Positions 1 to 6,328 of a DNA stretch of 7,659 bases are shown one piece after another. The notes beneath the pieces are model-generated. The model searched no databases and was not told the origin of the DNA. It saw only the letters and a program-made list of their open reading frames with translations. Positions within the stretch are counted from its first letter, which is position 1. The number at the start of each line of letters is the position of its first letter. Source of the stretch: Verrucomicrobiota bacterium (GTDB taxonomy: Bacteria > Verrucomicrobiota > Verrucomicrobiia > Limisphaerales > AV2); NCBI GenBank assembly GCA_003218935.1, contig QHPA01000360.1, forward strand, positions 1 through 7,659. The letters are read 5' to 3'. The position numbers were made by a program, and so were the translations under genes.

Positions 1-1014
<1,014 letters not shown>

Positions 1015-1034
1015 TAAAACGTTAGCTTGATTCC

Positions 1035-1058
1035 TGTCGGGCCTTTTAAGGCCTGACA
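1035..1058 (-). repeat. Inverted repeat in the rRNA leader, just upstream of 16S
   Basis: Two 9-base arms, TGTCGGGCC and GGCCTGACA, flank the 6-base loop TTTTAA, with one mismatched position. It begins about 20 bases before the mature 16S 5' end. It could be a leader stem or part of pre-rRNA processing. No T-tract follows on the minus strand, so it does not look like an intrinsic terminator. Confidence 0.5.
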
Positions 1059-1084
1059 ATTTCCATCTTTAAAACTCTTCGAAC

Positions 1085-1102
1085 CATCCAGCTAACTGGA
1101 TG
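1085..1102 (-). repeat. Perfect 7-bp hairpin in the rRNA leader
   Basis: The arms CATCCAG and CTGGATG are separated by four bases. The hairpin lies between boxA and the 16S 5' end in the transcribed leader, the same general area as the boxC/processing region of E. coli leaders. The structure is seen in the sequence; its role is inferred. Confidence 0.5.
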
Positions 1103-1137
1103 ATTCAGAATGGGCTCCAACTTATCGCACAATTCAA

Positions 1138-1150
1138 TTTTCAAAGAGCA
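1138..1150 (-). promoter_or_regulatory. boxA antitermination element of the rRNA leader
   Basis: The minus strand reads TGCTCTTTGAAAA, very close to the E. coli rrn boxA TGCTCTTTAACAA. BoxA in the nascent leader RNA is bound by NusB-NusE (S10), which lets RNA polymerase resist Rho while transcribing untranslated rRNA. It lies about 125 bases before the 16S 5' end and directly after a boxB-like hairpin, giving the boxB-boxA order of E. coli rrn leaders. Confidence 0.75.
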
Positions 1151-1156
1151 ACCGGT

Positions 1157-1172
1157 TTTTCCACCCGGAAAA
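1157..1172 (-). promoter_or_regulatory. boxB-like hairpin preceding boxA
   Basis: On the minus strand, arms TTTTCC and GGAAAA enclose the 4-base loop GGGT as a perfect 6-bp stem, 6 bases before boxA. Position and order match the boxB element of E. coli rrn leaders. The assignment rests on structure and position, since boxB sequence is poorly conserved. Confidence 0.55.
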
Positions 1173-1256
1173 GCATTCCCGCTCAAGGGACAAAAAACCT
1201 GAGAGCCGATTTTTGACTTCCTCGGCAACTCAGATTTTCAAATCGTTACGCGCTAA

Positions 1257-1284
1257 AAGGTATTTTCTTAACGCGACCTGTCAA
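1257..1284 (-). promoter_or_regulatory. Candidate sigma-70-type promoter of the rRNA operon
   Basis: On the minus strand a perfect -35 hexamer, TTGACA, occupies 1284-1279. After 16 bases comes a weak -10 candidate, TACCTT, at 1262-1257. The next bases, TTAGCGCG, form a G+C-rich discriminator of the kind seen in growth-rate-controlled rRNA promoters. A-tracts just upstream, within the end of bioD, could act as an UP element. The -35 hexamer contains the bioD stop codon (TGA, 1283-1281). The -35 is clear and the -10 is uncertain. Confidence 0.5.
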
Positions 1285-2060
1285 CACTTTTCTGTGACAG
1301 TCTTTTTGCCGCTTCTTTTAAAGAGCGGGCAGAAGGTAGCAAAGTCCGAAATCAGCGCAAGGGTTTTCTTGATTTTGTTACAGTTTATTCTCACAGCGTT
1401 CGCGGTGTTTGCGCGAACTCCCAGAAACGGCAGACTGATCACTTTCATCGGCCATAACATTTCCGCCAGAACCTTTGCGTTCGTGCGCGCCGACCCGTCA
1501 CGAGGTCTGCATTCCGCGAGTACGATCTTGATCCGGTTCACACCGTAAAGCGCAAGCATTCTCGAAGTCAGCAGCGTGTGGTTGATCACACCCAGTTTGT
1601 TTTGCGCGGCAATCACAACCTGGCAGTCCAGCGCCGCGATCAAGTCCGCCACGAAGAAGCTCTCCCCGAGGGGCACCATCACGCCGCCTGATCCCTCAAT
1701 CAACAAACACTCGCACTGTCTTTGAATTGCACGGATTCGCTGCAACACGTCGCCCGGCGAAATTCGCCGTCGATGCTTCCGAGCTGCCACGAGTGGCGCT
1801 ACCGGCTCCTCGAAATAAAACGGGTTCATTTCGTCGCGTGAGAGTTTGCCATCCTGCAACCCGTAGAGCAGATCCACATCATTCTGACCGCCCGAACAGA
1901 ACGGCTTCATCGCCAGGGCATGACATCCACGCTGTCGGAGATGGCGCAGCAGCACAGCCGTCAACACAGTCTTCCCCACTCCCGTGCCAGTGCCTGTGAT
2001 GAAAATAATCTGCGCCAGCCTCTCCCCTTTCCTCGAACGCCGAAATGAGTCCCGAGTCAC
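1281..2060 (-). CDS. bioD: ATP-dependent dethiobiotin synthetase BioD
   Basis: BioD closes the ureido ring of dethiobiotin from 7,8-diaminopelargonate, CO2 and ATP in the cytoplasm, the step before biotin synthase. Numbering from the GTG at 2060 (259 aa), the P-loop GTGTGVGKT is at 23-31, MKPFCSGG at 51-58 matches the family KPxxSG lysine motif, ND at 60-61 fits the metal-binding aspartate, EGSGG at 122-126 matches EGAGG, and KLGVINHTLLT at 155-165 is the BioD KLGCINHT signature. The usual length is 220-240 aa; the excess is an N-terminal stretch plus a basic tail. The GTG has a weak GGGG upstream. A possible CTG start at residue 15 has a much better AAGGGGAG-type site and better matches family N-termini, so the start is uncertain. 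The usual adenine-contacting VAND-like motif reads LAEC (181-184). The gene follows gspK by 31 bases; no other bio genes are present. Confidence 0.92.
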   Translation of the reverse strand: MTRDSFRRSRKGERLAQIIFITGTGTGVGKTVLTAVLLRHLRQRGCHALAMKPFCSGGQNDVDLLYGLQDGKLSRDEMNPFYFEEPVAPLVAARKHRRRISPGDVLQRIRAIQRQCECLLIEGSGGVMVPLGESFFVADLIAALDCQVVIAAQNKLGVINHTLLTSRMLALYGVNRIKIVLAECRPRDGSARTNAKVLAEMLWPMKVISLPFLGVRANTANAVRINCNKIKKTLALISDFATFCPLFKRSGKKTVTEKC

Positions 2061-2091
2061 GTTGCCCCAAGAAGTGTTTGCCCGCCGGCCT

Positions 2092-3168
2092 CTATTCCCA
2101 GTGCATGTTCAGCACCTGCACATCGCGCGGACCGTTGCGAAACAGTAGCGCCACCAGGCGTCGCTGGTATTGATCCTTTGTCACATCCACCTGGACTTCA
2201 AACGTGAAACTGCGAACGGCGGCATATCTCGACAATTGGCTGACGAACGTCGGAATCATCCCGGGCACATTAATCAACTCGCCGGGACTGTGAAAAGGCG
2301 TGTCGTCGTCGGTGCCATCAACGTCGTCCAGACCTGCTCGCAATTTGACGATTCCCTCTGCCAGATTTCTGTCAATGCCCGGCAAAAGCTGGAGCACTCC
2401 AACTGATGCCGTGTTAATGTTGATCTGCAGCCGGCCAAGCGTGTTGAACAAGTCAGCCAGCCCGTACGCAAAGGTCGAGTCCAGACTGCCTGCGCCGATC
2501 CCTGCAGCGGATCGGCCGGTTGGCCTTGAGCGATTGGCTCCACCGGGGCCCCAAAAGATTTCAGGCGTAATGCCGCGAACCAACAGTAATTCTGACAGGT
2601 CGTCGAACGGTCCGTCCTTGGCCACATAGGGCCGCGGCAAATTCAGATAATAATCACTCTCGGCGCCGTTCACGTGCGGGTGCGAGTCCGGATCGCGCCA
2701 ATCCTCAATGGAATCGAGGACCGTATCGACGTCGAACCTGTCAACCCCCATCGAGTCCAGCGCCTGTTGTATCATCTGCCGATTGGCGAAATTGATGTTC
2801 ACTTTTCGTTCCAGGTCGATGATCTTCCAGGTGAAACTCCCGTTTCCCAGGTGAACCTCACGCTCAACATCCGCCAGTGGACCATTCGTGGAACAGGGTC
2901 CTCCCGGTCCGCCTGCCCACGCCTGGCTCAGTGAATCGTACGGCTCGTTTGGACAATTCAATTGCTGCGCCAGAATCCAGCGCGCGTACTCGACGCCTGA
3001 CCGCCCCAACCACTCCAAATCGCTTTCCGAATCAACATTCTTCGCGAGCTTCGTTTCCACTTTCATTGACAAAGCGAAGTCGGCCGCCAACACTCCCAAA
3101 ACGACGATCACCATCATGACAATGACCAGCGCGATGCCGCGAGGGCGTGCCTGGAGGACTATTCTCAT
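2092..3168 (-). CDS. gspK: Type II secretion minor pseudopilin GspK
   Basis: GspK is the large tip pseudopilin that, with GspI and GspJ, caps the periplasmic pseudopilus. The start is the ATG at 3168 because it overlaps the gspJ stop as ATGA; an upstream in-frame start at 3420 would add 84 low-complexity residues ahead of the prepilin signal. The product is 358 aa. A short basic leader, MRIVLQARPRG, precedes the hydrophobic IALVIVMMV... segment (12-33). As usual for GspK, the +5 glutamate of other pseudopilins is absent. IEDWRDPDS (154-162), NGAESDYYL (167-175) and PFDDLSELLLVRGITPEIF (187-205) are the GspK core. NINTASVGVLQLLPG (250-264) and an acidic DDVDGTDDD stretch (281-289) before PFHSPGEL follow, in the helix-hairpin-helix-like second half. 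The family binds calcium; these acidic residues could contribute. Confidence 0.93.
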   Translation of the reverse strand: MRIVLQARPRGIALVIVMMVIVVLGVLAADFALSMKVETKLAKNVDSESDLEWLGRSGVEYARWILAQQLNCPNEPYDSLSQAWAGGPGGPCSTNGPLADVEREVHLGNGSFTWKIIDLERKVNINFANRQMIQQALDSMGVDRFDVDTVLDSIEDWRDPDSHPHVNGAESDYYLNLPRPYVAKDGPFDDLSELLLVRGITPEIFWGPGGANRSRPTGRSAAGIGAGSLDSTFAYGLADLFNTLGRLQININTASVGVLQLLPGIDRNLAEGIVKLRAGLDDVDGTDDDTPFHSPGELINVPGMIPTFVSQLSRYAAVRSFTFEVQVDVTKDQYQRRLVALLFRNGPRDVQVLNMHWE

Positions 3169-3941
3169 TCGGAAAGATTCCGTCCGCGGCGGGGATTCTG
3201 ATTGCCCGGCACGACCGGTCGGTTGGGATTGAGATTCGGATTGGAAATGGGCGGTCCCGCCTGGGCTGCGCCTCCGTTCTGCAAGCCCATCGGAATTGGA
3301 ACCGCCGAAATCGTCACCACCCGCGTGACCACCTCTTCCGGTTTGAGGACTTTCTGGTTCGGCTGGCCAAATCCAAGCGTGAAGCGGATCAGATTGGGCA
3401 ATTGATTCGTGTAAAGCCATTCCGGCTCCCAGTCCCTCGACCGTGGCCCCCAGAACTCCAGCGTAAACACCCTCACGTTTCGCCCCAGGACCAACGGGTT
3501 TTCCTCCTCGTCAATGCTTGGATCGAACAGGATGGGATTCTGCCGCAACACCAGCACATTTTCGGAATTCGTCCCCGGCTCCACCGTGAATGCAAGCCGC
3601 CGCACAACCTGGTCGCCAAAATCGCCGCTGCGCGGAAATGACCTGGGCAGCCGCGCCACAAAACTGAGCGAGGCGAAATCGCCGCTCGTATCGGCGAAAA
3701 AATAATAGTATTTAATGTTTGCCTGAAACATCTCCAGCGACACCAGGGAATTCTCCAGCGAGCGCACGGCCACGCGCGATCGTTGGGCTCCCCTGGCGGC
3801 GTCCAGCCCGATCTTGGAACCTCGCAGAATGGAGGACCAGCTTGAATAAATCGCCATCATGACCCCGGCAAAGATCGCCAATGCGATCATGATTTCCACC
3901 AGCGTGAACGCGCGCCGCGCCTTGGCTTTCAAGGTTTTCAT
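3165..3941 (-). CDS. gspJ: Type II secretion minor pseudopilin GspJ
   Basis: This is a minor pseudopilin of the GspI-J-K tip complex, inserted in the inner membrane and processed by prepilin peptidase. The start is the ATG at 3941, which overlaps the gspI stop as ATGA; the product is 258 aa. The leader MKTLKAKARRA is followed by FTLVEIMIALAIFAGVMM (12-29), with glutamate at +5. The residue before the cleavage site is Ala rather than Gly. The body has the GspJ pattern: an aromatic core (FTLEFWG, 159-165), W171 and W175, then LPNLIRFTLGFG (181-192). The last ~45 residues (from about 213) are rich in Pro, Asn and Gly and look disordered, longer than I expect for GspJ. I or J identity rests on order and the W...LP.xIRFTL pattern. 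The gene sits between gspI and gspK, with ATGA overlaps on both sides. Confidence 0.9.
   Translation of the reverse strand: MKTLKAKARRAFTLVEIMIALAIFAGVMMAIYSSWSSILRGSKIGLDAARGAQRSRVAVRSLENSLVSLEMFQANIKYYYFFADTSGDFASLSFVARLPRSFPRSGDFGDQVVRRLAFTVEPGTNSENVLVLRQNPILFDPSIDEEENPLVLGRNVRVFTLEFWGPRSRDWEPEWLYTNQLPNLIRFTLGFGQPNQKVLKPEEVVTRVVTISAVPIPMGLQNGGAAQAGPPISNPNLNPNRPVVPGNQNPRRGRNLSE
3170..3182 (-). promoter_or_regulatory. Small hairpin abutting the gspK start codon
   Basis: On the minus strand the perfect 5-bp arms CGGAA and TTCCG enclose a 3-base loop, ending one base before the gspK ATG. No Shine-Dalgarno sequence is visible before gspK. Initiation therefore probably depends on ribosomes finishing gspJ, and this stem could reinforce that dependence (inference). 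Confidence 0.35.
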
Positions 3942-4363
3942 GGCCGCCGTCCGAAGCTTGACCACCTCGTGTCCCACACGAGGATGCTGTTCGTCCATTC
4001 CACACGTTGTCTCCCTCTGGAGGACTGGATGATAAAGTCCACCTGAAACAGGCCGTTTGTCGCCTTGAGATTAATGTCGCGCCTCCAGTTGTAGCCGGGA
4101 TACAAATCTCCAAAATCTCCATCAACGCTCCCTTCCTCCAGTTTGTTGGTCTTCATCGTCATGATGACTTCGGCCCCCAGAGCGTCGATGTCAGGGAACT
4201 TCTGTTGCAAGCTCCGCGCGGCGCCCAGGCTCCGCGTTACGGTTCCCAGGATGGCAAAAATAGCCATGAAGAAAATCATTAGCGCGACCATGACCTCCAA
4301 CAAGGTGAAGGCACGAGCGAAGTTCCCGGCGCGTGATGCCCATCCTGGAACTGCGCACTTCAT
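3938..4363 (-). CDS. gspI: Type II secretion minor pseudopilin GspI
   Basis: This minor pseudopilin nucleates the tip complex with GspJ and GspK. The start is the ATG at 4363, overlapping the gspH stop as ATGA, with a GGAGGTG site 5 bases upstream; the ATG at 4399 would be too early. The product is 141 aa, a normal GspI size. The leader MKCAVPGWASRAGNFARA precedes FTLLEVMVALMIFFMAIFAIL (19-39), with glutamate at +5; the residue before cleavage is Ala, not Gly. A typical short soluble domain follows: MKTNKLEEGSV (70-80), then GDFGDLYPGYNWRRDI (82-97), which matches the GspI pattern of an acidic/Gly segment ending in pG-x-W, and a final strand around FQVDFII (106-112). The gene lies third in the gspFHIJK run. 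Confidence 0.9.
   Translation of the reverse strand: MKCAVPGWASRAGNFARAFTLLEVMVALMIFFMAIFAILGTVTRSLGAARSLQQKFPDIDALGAEVIMTMKTNKLEEGSVDGDFGDLYPGYNWRRDINLKATNGLFQVDFIIQSSRGRQRVEWTNSILVWDTRWSSFGRRP
3965..3983 (-). promoter_or_regulatory. Perfect 8-bp hairpin at the end of gspI, before gspJ
   Basis: On the minus strand, arms CCTCGTGT and ACACGAGG enclose only GGG. The stem overlaps the codons for LVWDTRW near the end of GspI and stops 24 bases before the gspJ ATG. No T-run follows, so it is not a standard terminator. It could modulate coupling to gspJ or mark an RNA-processing point (inference). Confidence 0.5.
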
Positions 4364-4932
4364 CGGAGCACCTCCACGTTCGCCAGACCCGTGACGCATT
4401 CCAGAGAAATCTTTCGAATCCCTCCACCGGTTTGCAGGACAATTGTAAATTCGTCGCTCGTTCCGTTGGGATAAAAATGAACGCGGCTTTCTTCCGCTTT
4501 CATCTGGTCCTTCAGGTTCACGTAAAAAAGCGTAATGGCGATGTCCTCACGCAAACGCGCGCTGAACACCGGCGACTGCGGGACGAAAGCGTCCGCCGGC
4601 TGCTCCGTTGAGTCTCCACCCGCCGCGGTTTGCCCGGCTCTGGTCTCTGGCGTTGGCGCAACGGTCAATTGTCCGTCCGTCGCGCGGATAATCAGTTCTG
4701 TCGGCACGCCCCGCAAAATCGCCTGCGCGCGCGCCTTGCCGCACGCTTCTTCGATGTCGCTGACAGCCTGGCGCAAGGAATCCTTTTGCAGCGAGCGAAC
4801 GAACGGCGGCACGCCCATCGCCAACACGATTGCAAGAATGCCGATGACAACCATGATTTCGATGAGCGTGAAGCCCGCGCCGGACGCCTGTGACGCCCGA
4901 TCGCGAAGCTGAACTCTAGCGTGGCATTTCAT
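4360..4932 (-). CDS. gspH: Type II secretion minor pseudopilin GspH
   Basis: GspH is a minor pseudopilin thought to link the tip complex to the GspG shaft. The start is the ATG at 4932, overlapping the gspF stop as ATGA; the product is 190 aa. The leader MKCHARVQLRDRASQASGAG ends in Gly. The mature N-terminus FTLIEIMVVIGILAIVLAMG (21-40) carries glutamate at +5 and a proline soon after. A helix (about 45-73) with KARAQAILRGVPTEL follows. Residues 92-120 form a Pro/Thr/Ala/Gly-rich insert. The C-terminal strands SRVHFYPNGTSDEFTIVL (149-166) and the ending TGLANVEV (181-188) match the GspH/FimT C-terminal domain, in which an F-x-P-x-G turn is characteristic. In canonical gsp operons gspG sits between F and H; here it does not. 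Confidence 0.88.
   Translation of the reverse strand: MKCHARVQLRDRASQASGAGFTLIEIMVVIGILAIVLAMGVPPFVRSLQKDSLRQAVSDIEEACGKARAQAILRGVPTELIIRATDGQLTVAPTPETRAGQTAAGGDSTEQPADAFVPQSPVFSARLREDIAITLFYVNLKDQMKAEESRVHFYPNGTSDEFTIVLQTGGGIRKISLECVTGLANVEVLR
4365..4375 (-). promoter_or_regulatory. gspI Shine-Dalgarno site within a small hairpin
   Basis: The minus strand reads GGAGGTGCTCC, 2 bases before the gspI ATG. GGAGGTG is a strong ribosome-binding site with correct spacing, but its GGAG can pair with the following CTCC across a 3-base loop. Ribosomes terminating gspH would open it. The site supports the 4363 start. Confidence 0.5.
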
Positions 4933-6212
4933 TGGCGATTGATGTTTGCAATGATGCCAAACAACGCTGATAGAATGCTGAAGAGAAGGAAGCCCACGCC
5001 GACGGCCATCACGATGATCATGGCCGGTTCGATAAGGTTGGTCATGACCCGCAACGCGATGGTCAATTCATTTTCGTACGCGTTGGCCACGTTCTGGAGT
5101 GCGCCGGGCACGTCACCGGTCTCCTCGCCGATTTTCACCAGGTCAATCATCAGTTGTGGAAAGATTTTGCTCCGCGCCAGCGGTTGCGCCAGCGTCTTGC
5201 CGTCCGTCACGTCCTCGCGCGTCCGCGCGATGGCGTCTTTCATGATGCGATTCGGGATGACTTGCTCGGTGATCTTTAGCGCCGTCAACACGGGCACCCC
5301 GTTCTGCAGCAGGGTGGCCAGCGTGCGGGCGAACTGGGCAAACAGGTTCAATTTGACGACCTTGCCAACCACGGGCGCTGTCATCTTCCAACCGTCGAGT
5401 TTCCGGCTGCCGGCTTGAGTTGATTTGAAACGAAGGAAAAGGATCACCAGCACAAAAACAGATAGTCCGATAAACAACCAGGTGGTCCCCTTATTGAAGA
5501 AGTCGCCGAAATTCATCACCGCGCGCGTTGACCACGGCAACGACGCATTCATCCCCTGGAAGATCGACATGAACCGCGGCAGCATGAAGGACATGAAAAA
5601 GACGATGATCAGCACACCGACGCACGCCACGATGCACGGATATATCAATGCCGAGACAAATTTCGACTGCACGTCGGCGAACCGCTCGTAATGTTCGGCC
5701 ACGCGCCGCAACACTTCCACCAGTGCGCCGCTTTGCTCTCCCGCCCGGACCATGTTCACGTACATGTCGGAAAAAATCACCGGGTGCCGCCCCATCCCGT
5801 CCGAAAGGCTCCGGCCTTCCATGACGTCCTGCTTGAGTTGTTTGCTCACTTCGGGAGAAATGCCCTTGGACTCCAGATGGGACAGGCTGTTCAGCGCCAC
5901 CGTCAACGGCATGCCTGACTGCAGCAGGTTGGCCAACTGCTGCGTGAACGTGGCCAGTTCCTGGAGCCTGGGTTTGCGCTGACGATTCAAAAACGCGCGC
6001 AGAGCCGGAGGCAAAACGCCCGCTGACGATGCGGCCTTGCGCTCGGCGCGTTCCGCTTTGGCAACCGCCGCTCCCTTCGCCGCTTCGACCGCGACGGGAA
6101 AAAGGCCGAGCCGCTCAATCTGCGTCAGCGCCGCAGTGCGGTCGGCAACGTCCAAAACTCCTTGCACCACTTCGCCGGAGCGACGCCGGGCCCTGTAGGA
6201 AAATTGCGCCAT
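4929..6212 (-). CDS. gspF: Type II secretion inner-membrane platform protein GspF (PilC family)
   Basis: This polytopic inner-membrane protein couples the GspE ATPase to pseudopilus assembly. It has 427 aa, close to the family norm. An N-terminal segment, YRARRRSGEVVQGVL (6-20), is typical of GspF. An Ala/Lys/Glu-rich linker follows (about 44-62). The first T2SSF domain runs roughly 85-208 (FTQQLANLLQSGMPL at 89-103, AGEQSGALVEVLRR at 157-170). Membrane segments lie near 187-211, 244-262 and 394-421. The second T2SSF domain repeats the pattern (FARTLATLLQNGVPVL at 294-309, GEETGDVPGALQNVA at 362-376). The duplicated GE-x-(S/T)G motifs are diagnostic. The start is the ATG at 6212; no strong ribosome-binding site is visible. 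It is first in the gspFHIJK cluster, 116 bases after larE. Type IV pilus PilC is the alternative, but the H-I-J-K genes favour secretion. Confidence 0.94.
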   Translation of the reverse strand: MAQFSYRARRRSGEVVQGVLDVADRTAALTQIERLGLFPVAVEAAKGAAVAKAERAERKAASSAGVLPPALRAFLNRQRKPRLQELATFTQQLANLLQSGMPLTVALNSLSHLESKGISPEVSKQLKQDVMEGRSLSDGMGRHPVIFSDMYVNMVRAGEQSGALVEVLRRVAEHYERFADVQSKFVSALIYPCIVACVGVLIIVFFMSFMLPRFMSIFQGMNASLPWSTRAVMNFGDFFNKGTTWLFIGLSVFVLVILFLRFKSTQAGSRKLDGWKMTAPVVGKVVKLNLFAQFARTLATLLQNGVPVLTALKITEQVIPNRIMKDAIARTREDVTDGKTLAQPLARSKIFPQLMIDLVKIGEETGDVPGALQNVANAYENELTIALRVMTNLIEPAMIIVMAVGVGFLLFSILSALFGIIANINRQ

Positions 6213-6328
6213 AAAACCAGGTATTCATAACCGCGGCATGGGAATAGTTGCCAGTGCAAATGACGACCCGCGCAAGGTCACCCATGAATCCCAGGCGGTC
6301 GAGTCACCGCAACCAGGCCAAAGCACGG
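6213..6328 (-). other. Intergenic gap larE-gspF with no clear element
   Basis: These 116 bases separate the larE stop from the gspF start. I see no convincing -35/-10 pair, terminator or strong ribosome-binding site. A TATGAA hexamer at 6229-6224 has no acceptable -35 at 16-18 bases. Whether gspF has its own promoter cannot be decided from sequence reading. Confidence 0.5.

Noticed and set aside
1035..1058. Inverted repeat as an intrinsic terminator
   Set aside because: It lies within the rRNA leader upstream of 16S and has no T-tract on the minus strand.
1213..1548. 111-residue plus-strand frame over the leader and bioD end
   Set aside because: It is antisense to bioD and the rRNA promoter, with no recognisable domain or ribosome site.
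3169..3420. Longer GspK starting at 3420
   Set aside because: The 84 extra residues are low-complexity, overlap gspJ and would bury the prepilin leader; the ATGA at 3168 is the natural start.
3147..3641. 164-residue plus-strand frame opposite gspJ
   Set aside because: It is antisense to a well-supported gene, is Arg/His/Pro-rich as frame shadows are, and shows no family motif.
3942..3998. Longer GspJ starting at 3998
   Set aside because: The extra 19 residues come from a frame overlapping gspI; the ATGA start at 3941 gives a normal prepilin leader.
4921..5418. 165-residue plus-strand frame opposite gspF
   Set aside because: It is a shadow of the GspF coding frame. Its hydrophobic look comes from the complement of membrane-segment codons.
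6213..6240. TATGAA at 6229-6224 as a -10 box for a gspF promoter
   Set aside because: No -35-like hexamer at 16-18 bases, and the resulting leader would be only about 5 bases.
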